A stretch of 64,000 nucleotides of DNA from Eupeodes corollae (taxonomy: Eukaryota > Arthropoda > Insecta > Diptera > Syrphidae), in NCBI RefSeq assembly GCF_945859685.1, contig NC_079148.1:139187133-139251132 (forward strand), in the 5' to 3' direction. Positions 47,266 through 60,370 of the stretch are shown here, piece by piece. The stretch's first letter is position 1; each line of letters starts with the position of its first letter. Position numbers and translations under genes: made by a program. Under the pieces are notes generated by a model. The model was not told where the DNA came from. It ran no database searches and worked only from the letters and a program-made list of their open reading frames with translations.

Positions 47266-47348
47266 TGCCTAAGATGAGTTTTCGCTTAAAGAAGGCGAAT
47301 CAAATCAAGACTGGTCCTGTGTTCAAAGAGCCTATATTTTAAGATCTA

Positions 47349-48345
47349 CAAGGAGGCTGGGACACTAATAACTCCCCATCCCGTCTGTCGATTTGTTTTG
47401 CTTAAAAGTTGTCAGTTGAATTATTCTTAAACATTTTAAATTACCAACAATATTTTTCATATAAAGAAATAGTTTAGTTTGAAAATCCAGTTTTGTTAAA
47501 TAGTTTTTTAGTCGAAAACAAATGTTTACCAATTTTAGTAACATTTCTTAAATTTTTACAAATTGGATGAAATTTGAGATATATCAAGAACCGGTTTTTA
47601 CCAAATTTGCGTACTATTTTTTGTAGATTTTTTATGAAAAAACGGATTTTTGGATTTTTTTATAAAAACAATTACTGAATATCGAAAACAATATTTTCTG
47701 TGAAAAAAAAAGTTTGAAGACAATACTTTTAATTTTTGAAACGCTTTGTGAGTCGAAAGTAAATTTTTACCAAGTCTTAGTATTGTTTATTATTTTAGGT
47801 TTTTATTTTTTTTGTGAAAAACTGTCAATTAGATTTTTTTCAAAATTTAACTAAATGTTGAAAACAGTATTTTTTTTAAAGATACAAGTAGTTTGAAGCC
47901 AATTTCTCAAATTTTTGAAAAAATATTTTAGTGTTAAATCAATTTTTACCAACTTTTGTTAATTTTTTTTTAGGTTTTTAACTTTTTGTAATAAAACCCA
48001 CAATTTGTTTTTTTTTTCAAAATTTTAGTGAATGTTGAAAACAATATTTTTGTCAAAAATAAAAGTAGTTTAAAGCTAATATCTCAAAGTTTTGAAAAGA
48101 TATTTAAATCGAAAATCGATTTTTACCAACTTTTATTCATTTTTTTTTTTTTTTATTTTTTGTAAGATTTTGATTTTTCTCAACATTTTTCAGAATGTTG
48201 AAAACAATATTTCTTATTAGGTAAAATAAGTTTGAAGCCTTAATCTCAACTGTTTGAAAAGATATTTGAGCCGAAATTCTATTTTTACCAACTTTGAGTA
48301 GTGTTTCTTTTTTGGATTTTATTTTTTGAAAAAAAAAATTCATGT
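47349..48345 (+). repeat. TAACTTCC repeat, copy G (second end missing)
   Basis: Starts gaggctgggacactaataactcc and has ccatcccgtctgtcgattt and gtactattttttgtagattt, then about four tandem units. It stops near 48345 without the ACGT-rich part or the terminal hairpin. Confidence 0.8.
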
Positions 48346-49140
48346 TTTGTTAAACCCTCAAGTTCGAGTTTTTGCGAAATATAGTAATATTTTTTTTTAA
48401 ATCAAACAAAAATTGAACTTTTCGATCCGGTTCATTGGCTTAAGAAGAAATTAAAAAACAAAATAACGGTTCTTTGTGAGGCGCTGTTCTGTAGCAGAAA
48501 CAATTTCTTAGAAACAAATTTTATAAAATGTATCAGTCCGTTTTTTAGGAAATTCGAATTTTTTGGTCTGACCAAAAATTTAATCGGAATTTAAAAAAAA
48601 TTAAAAGAAAAACTCTGAAACGAATCTGCTTAAAACCTTCATAATACAAGTTTGAACAGACAGAAAGACGGTTAAATCGTCGGACCTACTTTTGTTTAAC
48701 TTCTCTACCATTGTAATATCATTTTTGTTTAGTCCGAATTTTTTAAGATGGTTCTGTGTGTCGCAAGTGTGATCGAAACACTACACAGGTCATAATACAT
48801 ATTGGGGCTTACCAATAATCAAAATTAAAGCTCACTTAAATATTTAACTGGGTTTTAAATATTTTGCCATACCAATAAACATTTAAATAGTTTGGTTAAG
48901 GGCTAACACCCAGTTAAATTTTGTTGTTGGGAAACTCAACTATAAACGGACAGTTAAATTAAATTGCATGGTTTGCACTGTCACTTTGACAGCACATCCA
49001 ACAAATACTTTGCAAGTCCCAAGAGTTGAGATTTGTTGTGATTGTTGTCTGCTGATTGGTCTTGGCAATATTTTATAAAAAAGTCAGTCGAATAATACAT
49101 GTTTTAATACATAATTGTGATTATGTTCTTATAATTATCC
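48346..49140. other. Unassigned sequence with a short inverted repeat
   Basis: A perfect 12-base inverted repeat, atttaactgggt at 48842-48853 and its complement at 48908-48919, lies upstream of the Myb-like relic. Otherwise nothing recognised. Confidence 0.5.
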
Positions 49141-49153
49141 ATAATTTTAGAAA

Positions 49154-49420
49154 TGGCTGAAAACCAAATTTAAAACGGAGCAGAAACGCCGAAACAAGTA
49201 AGGGACCGATGGAACCGCTAAAAGCAGGAGGTGCAGACCAATTTAAGTCAATTTAATCGATCTCAGAGTGAGACCGGCGGTGGAAAACCTCCTAAAGAAC
49301 CTTCTGAGATCGATTATGAATTTTCTAAAATTTCTGCTCTGGATTTTGGTGAAGATATCGCAGAATTTGATTGTTATGCCTTTTTTAAAAAGTCATTAAT
49401 AAATACTTGTTACTCAAAAA
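49154..49420 (+). pseudogene. Myb/SANT-like DNA-binding domain fragment
   Basis: The words QVRDRWNR and QEVQTNLSQFNRSQSETGGGKPPKEPSEIDYEFSKI, followed by DFGEDIAEFDC, resemble the Myb/SANT-like proteins encoded by some Harbinger-type transposons, in which a tri-helix is followed by a TGGGxPP segment. The start ATG at 49154 is followed by two stops before the conserved part. No DDE nuclease of that group is seen nearby. It could also be a remnant of a host gene family with the same domain. Confidence 0.45.
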
Positions 49421-49593
49421 TTTGTTTTGCTCTTATTTTGTCTCTTAAAAATTTCGAACCATTTATTATATCGAACTCTTAATAATTTTAATTTAAATAT
49501 TGTATAATTTAATTTTAATCAAATATTTTTGTTTTGTTTATGTTTGCAAATTTTACTAATGTAAATTCAATATTTTATGGAATAAAGTAAGTA

Positions 49594-50833
49594 TTATTTT
49601 TTTTCATTTATTGATTCGTTGTTTTGATACATTTGATAACAATTGAATGAATTTAAAGCTATGGCATAGCCGTCAGCTCCTTTAGCAATTTGATATAAAT
49701 GTATATAAAAAGTTCTTTTCATTACAAAATAATAAAACATCCTATACTTGGAAATATCTTTCAAGAATGATGCGAGGGGTTTCCAGTTCGTTTCGTTCAA
49801 AAGTTTCATTGTTTCTTGCATTGTTAATGTTCTTTGTCCGCAATACGATATCCGTTGAGATGCAAAAATGGGACATATACCTACTGATAAAATGTAAGCA
49901 GTCTTCTTTGGATTTAAGATTAGATAAGGAACAAAATTGGTTGAAACTTCCATTGTAGGGTCCTCCGTTAAGTCCTAAGAGTTCGCATCTTGCTTTAAAA
50001 ATTAATGAGATTTCGTTGGAGCTCAGTGAGTCTTGGAAGTAGTTTTCTAGATTAAAGCTCATATTGAGTTTTGAGTACAACACTCTACTGAGAGACTTGC
50101 GAGCAGTAGCTTTAAAACCATCCCGAACAGAGTTTTCGTGCTTTCCAATTATGCGATAGAGCTGCTCCTAAAAATCAACCACGTTTCTTTCTTCCATTAA
50201 AACTTCTTCATCAAAACTGATTGCGATATTTTTCCATTTCCTATTTTCAGTTTTCAGAGTTTTCAAGGCAGGTTAAAATCTTGTTTTAAAAAAATTCGGT
50301 GGAATTGTTCAATTGCTTCGTATTCTTCCATACCCCATACTTGAGCAGCATAGCAAAGTGTAGTCTTTACAATAGCGTCAAAAATTTTGTATTTCGCAGA
50401 GAGTGGGACTCGTTTGTTTGAGAAAACATTTTTCCATGATATATTTAGCATACTTTGACAACTATTGGTTTTCTCAACTAAATGTTCGTTAAAGTCCATC
50501 TTCGTATTAAGTTTCACTCCTAAGTATTTATATTCGTTAACCACTTCCAGGAGGTTACCATTGAAGTACCAATTATAACGAATCTGACTCCTAGAAGATC
50601 TGGAAAATACCATGATCTTGGATTTATCAGTGTTTATAAGAAGATCACATTTGCATCAATATTCTGATAGACGATTTATCATCAGTTGTAAAACATCGGG
50701 TGACTCTGAAAGTAAAACCAAATTGTCGACATACAGCAGTACATTAATTGACATTCCGGCTATCCGAATTCCACCAGGAAGGAAATTCACTATTTCATTG
50801 ATGAAAAGTAAAAACAAATATAAAAGTTCTTAA
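49594..50833 (-). pseudogene. LINE reverse transcriptase C-terminal half
   Basis: From 50833 on the minus strand: FLLFINEIVNFLPGGIRIAGMSINVLLYVDNLVLLSESPDVLQLMINRL, where YVDN stands for the catalytic YADD, so an aspartate is lost. Next LLINTDKSKIMVFSR, WYFNGNLLEVVNEYKYLGVKL, a thumb region (YKIFDAIVKTTLCYAAQVWGMEE) and a C-terminal cysteine/histidine motif (SKEDCLHFISR, then the frame changes and CPIFASQRISY follows). It ends near 49600. There are three or four frame breaks. The clade is not assigned. Confidence 0.7.
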
Positions 50834-53800
50834 CATTAGGACACGTTGAGAAAAGATAATGCTAAGAGATTTAAAAATTGAAAATGTAAACTTTCAGTGA
50901 CGAAAAACAAATTCTAACTAACTGGATCACCCTATACGTTCCCATTTAAAAGTTTTCCTCTTTTTCAAAAGGTGCCTAATTCTGCTTCCTTATAGCTATG
51001 CCAGGTATAATTTTGGCATTTGCCACGGTCAGAAAGGAAAAGGACTAAATAAATCGTCCTTTCGGGGGACATTTTTGTTTGTATACAAAACAAGGCAAAC
51101 CCAACCAAACCAACAGAGTAGCATGTGTTCCATATTTTCAAGGCGGCATCCACGCCACCGTTCGGTGGCGGTGGCGACGATGGCGTTGCAGCCTTATAGT
51201 TTTGGCATAGGAAAGGTTGGGCGCCCAATAAGCTATATGTTGGTTTTGGGGTAATTTTAGTTGGATGATGGTTTGAACGAGAGAAACAATTTCTGATATT
51301 TATTGTTCATTTGTTTTGTGCTATACTTTACCTATACTCGTTTGCATGTATGTATATAAGTGTATAAAATGAAGGAGAACTTTATTAACGTTTATTGCAA
51401 ATGAATTGAAAACTGATTATACCCAACTTGCTCGTCGGCGGCGCGGCGTTAGAAAATTTAAACCCACCATGTAACGAAAATGTGTAGGATTAGCAAATAT
51501 AGGGTGGGCTATTGACTTGAAGTGTGCCATTTAAGGTTTTTGTTGTTTTTTTTCTTTACTGTTGTTTTGTTGTTGTGCAAAGGGCATAAGGGTTTTCAAC
51601 AAAAAGGGAAAACAGGAACAATTCAATTTAAGGAATATTCTTGTGTAGCCAGTTTTAAGTTTTGTAGAACAACAGCAGTTGCAGAAGTATACTTACCTAA
51701 CCTATACTTACCTTTGTATGTGTGTATACCTAACCTAGCAATAAAACAAAAGGGTGTAAAAGTTTAAATGGGCGTTTTGTTTTAAAATGGTGGTTATAAC
51801 CTTTAGTTAAATCTGGCGCACACAGGAAGCTCGTTTAGCTCATTAAAGTTAGTGAAATTATTTTTGTGTTAATATTTATTGTTTTGAAAATGAATTGATT
51901 TGATTTTCACACAAAACAATTTTCGAGGGGATGGTTTTAATTAAGGTAATTATTATACAGGGTTGGTACCTATATACATTAGAAACTTAATTTTAATTTG
52001 AAGCTATACTTACAAAAAAACTTGGCTGTGGAAAACCTGAATAAAGGTAATTAAAGTGTTATCAAGTTTAGATAAAGAAAAGGTGTTTCATGAAATTGGC
52101 TAAGATTTTAATAGGCACACTAATTTCTGACTTTTTCAGGGAGAATATTGAAAACAATTCCAAAATTGTTTTTCGGTATTCTTTGTTTTCAAGGAACACT
52201 TAAATTTCTATACTGTATTTTAAACTTTTTAAATCTTCTCCTTACACTTTGATCACAAAATTCATATCTTTTGGGTTTGATTTTACTTTTTTCCAATCAA
52301 TGGTAAAACTTTTGTCTTCAAACATCAAACTCAATTTTCATAAAATATAAAAACTTTTAAACTGAGGGTTTAAAAAAATATAACTTCTTCTAATCCAAAT
52401 TATTTGAATAAAAGTCAAATAAAACTTATAAGCTAATTCAATTTATTTGCATACACATAAATAATACATCAAAAAGACCACCCACTCTGTCCCAATTCAA
52501 TCATTACTCAATTTCGTCTTTAATATTCATAACCCATTTTTTAAAAACACCAAGAAAAACATACAACTCACACCGCTCCATAACCCCCATTTTATTACCA
52601 ATGGCCAATTCCCAAATCGTACGTACATCCTCCGCATTCCTTTGAATAACCTGACTTATTTTTTTTTATTTTAATTTATGACCAAGAGGGTCAGCTTGTA
52701 GTGAAAGAGAGGGGATAAGGTTGATTCAGGAAACCTTAGTCCTCTAAAGGAGCAAGATGAGCTTTAATGTGGGTGAGACACGAAACCGTATATAAATATT
52801 TCGAAAAGACATTTCATTCTGACGATGGACGATGCTCTGTGGTGGGATATATAAAGCATTGGTGGTTTATAGAGTTCTGATGATCATCCTGCATATAGCT
52901 ATGCAGTATGTACAGTTATACACTTCTTATTCGGTCTTTGGGTTTATTTTAGAGGAAAATCCTGTGAAACATCTCCGGCCAAGGTAATTTCATCGGAAGG
53001 TCGAACACAATTTCCATGCAATGACCTTCTTTTCTGGCAGCAACAAACCATACGACGCAATGTTGGTAGGGGTGCTAACGGCTAGAAATACGGGAGAATA
53101 AGAGCTTGGTCATGATCCAGAATATAATGGCTGTGTATCCAGAAAACAGTGATTACCTTTATACTAATTCTAATACTGCATTCATTTAATTTACAGTGGC
53201 GTAGCTATCTTAGGGAAGAAATATAAGGTGCCCTAGGGCTCCACCTAACGTATCTATGCTCCACAGTGTTCTTTCAAAGATGGACTTGATAATCGAAGAT
53301 TTGAGACTGATATAAGTTTGACTCTTGTGAAACTTTTAGGGAGAAGTACTAAAAATATCACAATTATTATTTCTGAAATCTCTTTTTATACTATGTACCT
53401 TAACTCGTACTTAAAACTTTGAACTTTTATTTTGGCACTTTTGAACTTTCTTTTGGCATTCCGAGCCCTTTACTTTGATGTTTGCGTTTATGGTTTCAAA
53501 ACTGGCGGCTGTATGCCATTAGTTTCCTCTATCGTTCAAATACAAAAATCTTACCGAAATCTTCTTCAATTTTTGTTGTCCCTCATTTTTGGAGAGCCCT
53601 CTTTTTCTTTCCCCAGTTCTTTAGGCCCTAAAGCATCATGATACGCTTCTGTGTAAATGTACTATCCTAGTCCCACATAATGTCTACATTCGACCTGGAT
53701 TTTCTTTTATTATTTATTATCATTTAATGTGCTTTGATTTAGGAGAAAATTGAAACTAACATTCAAGTGCATCCATATCTGATAGTATTCTGAGCTTTAC

Positions 53801-54470
53801 AGTGCATTGAAGTTTCCATGTATAGGCAAAGTCCAGTTCAGGGCAGAGGTAGTGTGACAGAGGTGACGAAATATGGCCCATTGCTGCATAATGATAAAAA
53901 CGAAATGCAATTAGGCCTCAATAACGATGACTGTTCAAGAATTAATTGCTTAAATATTAATCCATAACAAAACACTCTCTGCATTTATGTAGCTCTAAGC
54001 GACACCGGACCGGGCCCAGTCGTCGTTTTGGTTGTCCGTTCGTTTTTGGTCTTTGTATTTTCATTTGCACTTTTTGGTATTTAATATCTATATAAATTAT
54101 TCAGGAGAATTTCACCAATTTTATTCATATTTTTTTGGGTGAGATCAAAACCCCGAAAACCATCCCCAATTCAAAAAATCCGGAATCCCGAAAATGCAGA
54201 ATTCCGAAACCCAAAGTCCCAAAAATCGAAAATTTCAAAAGATTTTTCCTTTTTCGGAATAAGCATATTTTTATAACTCACATTATTGTATTGAAAAAGG
54301 CTGTAAGCCAACCTTTGGGCCTTGTTTTTTTTTATTCTAGCACGTTCGCTGCCCCCACAGAAAAATTTTTTCTACAGTGTGTGCCATAAGTGTGTTTTTG
54401 TTCAAAAGTGTTCGGTAAGTATATATTAACTGTACTGTGTTTTGTCAAATTATTAACTGTTCTTTAAGTG
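50834..54470. other. Unassigned sequence, mostly without recognised transposons
   Basis: Includes a GC-rich stretch at 51140-51200 with a gccaccg-tt-cggtggc hairpin and another at 51430-51450. The word cagtggcgtagcta at 53196 resembles the start of some DNA transposons, but no partner end was found. Open frames at 51522-51767, 53432-53641 and 54135-54389 have no known motif. Confidence 0.5.
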
Positions 54471-54621
54471 GGACTACCGTAACATGGCACCTGTCGTAAT
54501 TGAAACATATGAGGTGCCATGTGACCTGCCGACGCTCACGGTTATTTTATTAGTTATGTGCTTTTCTTGTGAACGTCTCGCTTTATCGTTTACAGGAATC
54601 AGTTGAAATAAACGTTTCCAG

Positions 54622-56045
54622 ATGGATTTTCCTATAGGTAGTAATATATTTTGCGGAAATCGTAATCGTTGTGAAGATTCCGATGACGATGAATTGGACT
54701 TCGGAGCTTCTGACTCCGATGAGTACATACCTTCTGATGGAAATAGTAGTGATTTAGATCTCCCAGATTCTACTGAATCATCTGGGGAATAAAACGAGGA
54801 AATTGAGCCTAAATAAATACCTGGAACATCTAAGGGAACAGACACATGGACAACAGTTACTTGCCAGTCTCTCAAAGCTTTTGTTTTTGAACCAAGCACA
54901 GCAAAAGCAACTGATATTCCGCCACTGACATCAGCAATGCGGCCAATTGATGTATATAATCTTATGGTTACTGAAGACATTTTTCAGCTTATCGTTATCG
55001 AGACCAATAAAAATGCCAACGATTGCTTGCAAAATAATACTATAACACGTAACTCTCGCTCAAAGCGGTGGGAAGATACGAACATACCGGATATCAAACA
55101 AGTTTAAGGACTTGTAATGTATATGGAAGCTGTAAAATATCCCTCGATTGCTCACTATTGGAACACTGGCAACTTTTTCAAGAACTCTTTCGTGACCAAA
55201 GTGATGCCACGCAACAGATTTCAGCTGATTTTAAAGTTCATCCGCTTTGCAGACAACTCGGCTTTTAGAGGTAACCGATTAGGAATGGTGAGTAAACTCC
55301 TTGAGCTTCTGGAAAGGAACTTTGTAAACGCCCGAACTGCGAACGAAATCTTGGCTGTTAACGAATCTATGATTCCATGGCGTCGTAGACTCCAATTTCG
55401 CCAGTATATAACCCCGGAAAATCACACAAATATGGTGTGAAAGTTTACAAGCTTTGTGATCCATACGGTTACACCTACATCAGCTCAATATATGCAGGAA
55501 AAACAGAAAGCAACATCCAAAGAGGTAGACCAACCCCAACAACTTCACGCTCGACGCAAATTATTTTAGATCTGGCCAAAAATATTTAGATCAAGGAAGA
55601 ACTATTGCAACCGATAAATTTTACACATCAGTGTCTCTAGCCAAACATCTCTTTGATCGTCAAACTCATCTTTTTGGTACCCTTCCGACTAATAGGACAG
55701 GAAATCCAAAAGAGGTTACTAATGCTAAGCTAAAAAAACATGAAGTAAAAGGCATGGAAGACTCGGGCATTGTAGTTGCAAAGTGGAAAGATAAACGGCA
55801 CGTTTTCATGCTATCTACTAAACATGGCTTGGATGAAGTAGGGACAGGAAAAAGAAATAGAGATGGTCAGGAAAAAAAGTTACGTATGATCGTAGACTAC
55901 AATCATGTAAGCAAGGAATCGATATTTCAGACCAAATTGCGTGCTACTTTACGCCACTACGGAAAACGATTCGATGGTACCATAAAATAGCCTTTGAATT
56001 TCAGCTATCAACGCAATTGGGCAATTTTGGATCGTAATTTAAGCG
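54622..56045 (+). pseudogene. piggyBac-like transposase relic, second family
   Basis: Starts at ATG 54622 (MDFPIGSNIFCGNRNRC), followed by an acidic serine-rich N-terminus with stops near 54790 and 54813. Then MRPIDVYNLMVTEDIFQLIV; VKYPSIAHYWNTGNFF; MPRNRFQLILKFIRFADNS; ILAVNESMIPW, where the first catalytic aspartate (VDE in the family) is asparagine; IATDKFYTSVSLAKHLFD with the second; GTLPTNRTGNPKEV, VVAKWKDKRHVFMLSTKHG; after a frameshift near 55900 KQGIDISDQIACYFTPLRKTIRWYHKIAFE with the third. Breaks also at 55106, 55438 and 55590. It differs clearly from the piggyBac relic at 31321-33973. Confidence 0.85.
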
Positions 56046-57700
56046 TGGAAAATAATTGAATCTGACTCTAATTTTCATTGAAAGCCTTAACTTTAGCAAG
56101 TATATCTGTTTTTAGATGTATTGGAAATATTGTCAAAACCATAAGACTGTCTAATGCACTTAAAAAAATTTGTTTTGACCTGCTCTTCTAACATGGCAGT
56201 GATTTGAACTTAAAACCGAGATCATAAGGAGTTGGAAGCTAATAAGCCATAAACCAACATCGACCATCATCACTCTTCAAATTTATCATGACTTCCTGAT
56301 TTTCAAAAATTGAACATTTTGGATGTGTTAAAATATGAAGCGTTTGTAAAAATATTTAAAAGTAGACGTTTTTTTAAAGCTTGAAAAATTAAGCATGCTT
56401 GTGAAATTCAACTTAATCATTTTAAATGTCATATAAAAGGAAGAACAAAAAAAGAAGAAATAAAATCAAAATGTCCTCGAGACCGGAAACAGTATAGGTC
56501 AACACAAACTCTCCGAAATACGATATACCTAACTATACATATTTCTAATTGAATTCTACATTTTGCGTTTATTGTTGTGCAATCGCACAAAATTCGGTCT
56601 TGCGATTCACATATGGCATCGACATCGTGGTTTGCGTGTCGAATGCATCTGCTAATGAGTGATGTCAAAAAGCCGCGCTCAATTCGCATTGGTTTTGATG
56701 GCCAACGCGGATTTGAGGCTATAATATCGTTTTGGGTCGCTGGCAATATTGAAATTTGAAACCCGTTCGTTCTCTCCGATGACGTTTGCTCTTGATTAAT
56801 AATTTTTGTTTTTTTCTTTTTAAGAACCATTTAATGTCTGAAATTCTCACTATCAGGTTTGGATGGAGGAGACCAGACCTGCGATACTTAGGGCCAATTG
56901 GTATGGAAGAGAAAAAAATTACTCCTAAATGGATTCGTTAATCGATTATTTGGACGGTTTCAATGAAAATGTAATGCATACCATTTTGTGTTTGGCTGTT
57001 TTGGTGGAAACTTCAGATGGTATGGAATCATTATAATAGAAGCATCAAAATTACCACAAACGTATATGGAAGTTCTTCCATCAGGTAGGTCATATAAGCT
57101 GCAGAAATGGGTGTGATGAACCATCATTGAAATTTTGGGAAGAATATTGGTATTGTATTTCGATGAATTTGGCCGAGGAAAGATGAAGGTTTACTGATTT
57201 GTGTTTATTTTGATATTGTTAAAAACGTAATGGCTTAGGAAACTAGTTAAATCAATAACTTTAAGCCACATTTGAAGAAAATTTCATCTTTAACACCAAT
57301 GTAAGATGATTTTATTATTCTCAAAAATTGTAATATATTATCAAACTTTCCATAATATAACCATTGTTTTCAACGAACTCTCCCAGTTTTGGAATCTAGC
57401 AAACCTAGGATTCTTAAAATTCAGTAATGTGATCTGATCTGATCTGGAAATTACACCACAATCTTTGCATGTTAAAAGCACCAGATATTTTTTTAATACA
57501 TTTAAAAAATGAATAAAGGACAGAAAATCAAATAATATACATTCCGCTTTATAAAAATCTATGGTGTAGCAATATTTATTACGAATTATAAACAGTAAAA
57601 GAACATGCTTCCCCTCTGCCTTTTTGCTTTTATTAAAATGGACAAAATTAAGAAAATAAGAAATATTGCCAATTAAAAAATCTGTATTTTGTATGGAGGA
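56046..57700. other. Unassigned sequence
   Basis: The longest open frames (56429-56830 minus, 133 codons; 57341-57721 minus, 126 codons) have no motif I know, and the first overlaps an opposite-strand frame. I do not call them genes. Confidence 0.5.
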
Positions 57701-57717
57701 TTTTTGGTCTTGTTTCT

Positions 57718-58705
57718 TCAAGAGTTGGTATTGCCTCCACGAACATTTGATGAAGCTTTAATTCGCCTGGATATACCTTGGATAAGGTTTGTTACGATGG
57801 TATCGTTCAAATTGTCCCATTCCTCCACTAGGGCAGATCTCAGCCCATTGAGTGTTTCTGGAAGGGCGGGTCGCCTACTTATCATTTTTCCCAGTAGATC
57901 CCAGACGCGATCGATGGGATTTATATCCGGGCCCATCGCAGGCTAAGCCATTATATCGATATCCACTTCTTGTAAGCAGTCGGTAACGCACCTAGCAACG
58001 TGTGGTATAGCATTGTCATTGTATTAGCAAGAAATTGTCTACAATTAATTGTGTGAATTTAACCACTCCGGAATGTTTTTTTTACCGATCCTTCCCCGAT
58101 GCACAGCAAGGTTTTTTCGTGGATGGAAATTCCCGCCCACACCATGACGGAACCTTCCTAAAAATTTTTGCGCTGGGCTACCGTTCCCGAAGAGCATCTT
58201 TCGCCATTCTGCTACATCCATCTGGTGAGCGCAGACATAACCTGGATTCATCCGTTTAAAGAGCTCTACCCCAGTCGGCCTTGGTTCAATCTTGGTAAAG
58301 TTATTCAAATTCCATACGAAGTCGCTTGTGCTGTAACGGGAGTCTCGGTACACGAGCATGTCTTCTTGCTCTCAGGCCACTCTTCACTAATCGTCTCCTC
58401 ACCGTTTGAACATTCACAGCTCTTCCCCTAACGGATCGAAGTCTGTGAGGGTTTGTGATGATCTCAAAGGTATTGGAGCACCAAGTATCGATCATTCCTT
58501 GCAGATGTTGCTCTGAGGCGACCTGAGCCTTTCCGCCAGTTGCAGGAGTTGTACCTTTGAATCGCTCTTCTAACAGTCGTCTCCGGTTTTCCGGATCATC
58601 ATAGCAGTGGCATACCGCGCACTTCGTCCATCCTAAACTAAAAACAGAGCCCTGGCGACTTCTGCAGTTATTTGCATTTTTTTTCACAAAAATCAATAAA
58701 AAACT
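57718..58705 (-). pseudogene. Tc1-like transposase, frameshifted
   Basis: On the minus strand, the 131-residue frame (58696-58301) has the bipartite DNA-binding end: VNVQTVRRRLVKSGLRARRHARVPRLP is the classic second helix-turn-helix of Tc1. Next comes a frame (58359-58045) with EWRKMLFGNGSPAQKFLGRF-like text, corresponding to the first catalytic region but much altered; then MGPDINPIDRVWDLLGKMISRRP with the third catalytic region and its DxNPIDxxW motif. The order matches Tc1; several frame breaks remain. Terminal inverted repeats were not found. Confidence 0.75.
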
Positions 58706-58896
58706 GATAAAGGATTAAGATAAACCCATTGCAATAAACTAATTTAAACATTTACAGGATCGAGGAAGCCAAAGTTTTAAAACTCGCGTCTTTTGTAAAA
58801 AAATGATAAAGCTGCGGCTTTCGTCAATATAATGCACTTAATGCACTAATGTGATAAGAAAAATCGACACACACAAATGTACAATTAAACGAAAAT

Positions 58897-59455
58897 AAAA
58901 AGAGGCTGTGATGCGACCCATAAAAAAACTGTCAATTCAATTCTTTTTCAAAATTTTATCGAATGTTCTTATAAGTAAAAATTAGGTAGAAGTTATTATC
59001 TCAAAGTTTTGAAAAGATATTTGACTCGAATATCAATTTTTACCAACTTTTATTCATTTTTTTTTGGTTTTTATTTTTTGTAAAAAAACTGTCAATTCAA
59101 TTTGTCTCAACATTTTTAAGAATGATGAAAACAATATTTCTTTTAAGATAAAATAAGTTTGAAGACTAAATTTTAATTTTTTAAAAAGATATTTGAATCG
59201 ATATTCAATTTTTACCAACTTTAGGTAATGTTTTTTTTTTAGATTTTTATTTTTATAAAAAAACTGACAATTCGATTTTTCTCAAAATTTTACCATATGT
59301 CAAAAACATTGTTTTTCTTTGCACAAAATTGTTTTTGAGATGAAATCGTATTTTAGTCGTAAAATTTTGGAGGTGACATATTTTTTTTCAGTTTGTTTGA
59401 TTTATAAAAAAAACGTTTTTGACCCATTACAATAACTTTCTATGGGAAGTTAAAA
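58897..59455 (+). repeat. TAACTTCC repeat, copy H (internally deleted)
   Basis: Begins aaaaagaggctgtgatgcgaccc and ends ttctatgggaagttaaaaa. About two tandem units and the part up to aaaaaaacgtttttg are kept; the ACGT-rich segment and its surroundings are deleted. Confidence 0.85.
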
Positions 59456-59534
59456 ATAATCTTTGAAAAAACATAGAGGTATATTATCAAAACAATAACA
59501 ACACATCAAAAAGTATGACTGCCGAAATTGTATG

Positions 59535-60305
59535 AACAAATTATGATTTTATCTCCAAAATAAAAAAAGACATTGCTATAAAATGGTAAAAATAGATTTT
59601 CGACTCAAATATCTTTTAAAAACTTTGAGATTATGACTTAAATGGAAGCCATAAAATCTTATAAAAAATATTGTTTTCAACATTCGGTAAAATTTTGAGA
59701 AAAATCGAATTAAAAGTTTTTTTTTTAAAAAACAAAATCTAACAAAAATAGTACTAAAAGTTAGTAAAAACTGATTTTCGACTTAAATATCATTTCAAAA
59801 ACTTGAGATTATGGCTTTTTGACCAATTTTATCTTATGAGAAATAGTGTTTTCAATATTCGGTAAATTTTTGAAAAAAAAAACGAATGGAACGTAATAAC
59901 ATAAATCATAAAAGAATTTTAAAAAAATCTACAAACAAATATGCGAAAATTTGGTAAAAATTGCTGTTCGGTTCTCGATATCTATTAAAAAATAGAAGAT
60001 ATAGTCTTTAAATTAATTTCATTCATATAATTTGTATTTGTTTATATAAGAAATAAAAACATTTAGGAAATGTTACTAAAATTGGTAAAAATTGATTTTC
60101 GAAAAATGTCGTTAATAAAAATAAATTTTGAAATAAAACTATTCCATTATATGCAGAATATTGTTAGTAATTTTTGAATTCTTGGGGAAAATTTAACTGA
60201 AAGCTTTTTTTAAGAAAACACGAAAACCAAAAAATGTTTAAGCAAGAAAAATCGACAGACGGGTTGGGAAGTTATGAGTGTAGCTCGCATCTCAGCCCCT
60301 TTTTA
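59535..60305 (-). repeat. TAACTTCC repeat, copy I (hairpin end missing)
   Basis: The interior begins near 59535 (tatgattttatctccaaaa) and runs through divergent tandem units to ggttgggaagttatgagtgtagctcgcat and cagcccctttt at 60305. No hairpin end is present on the left side. Confidence 0.8.
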
Positions 60306-60370
60306 TTGCTTTAAATAAAGTTTGTATATTAATTGTCAATTTTAAAAAGGGGGACCAAATCCAACTTAAG

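Noticed and set aside
51140..51200. GC-rich hairpin gccaccg-tt-cggtggc
   Set aside because: Only 7 paired bases; expected by chance in a GC-rich triplet-like stretch.
53196..53260. cagtggcgtagcta resembling a DNA transposon end
   Set aside because: No matching inverted partner or transposase found nearby.
56429..56830. 133-codon minus-strand open frame
   Set aside because: No recognised domain, starts with a lysine-rich run from A-rich DNA, and overlaps an opposite-strand frame.
57341..57721. 126-codon minus-strand open frame
   Set aside because: AT-rich composition, no motif and no relatives recalled.
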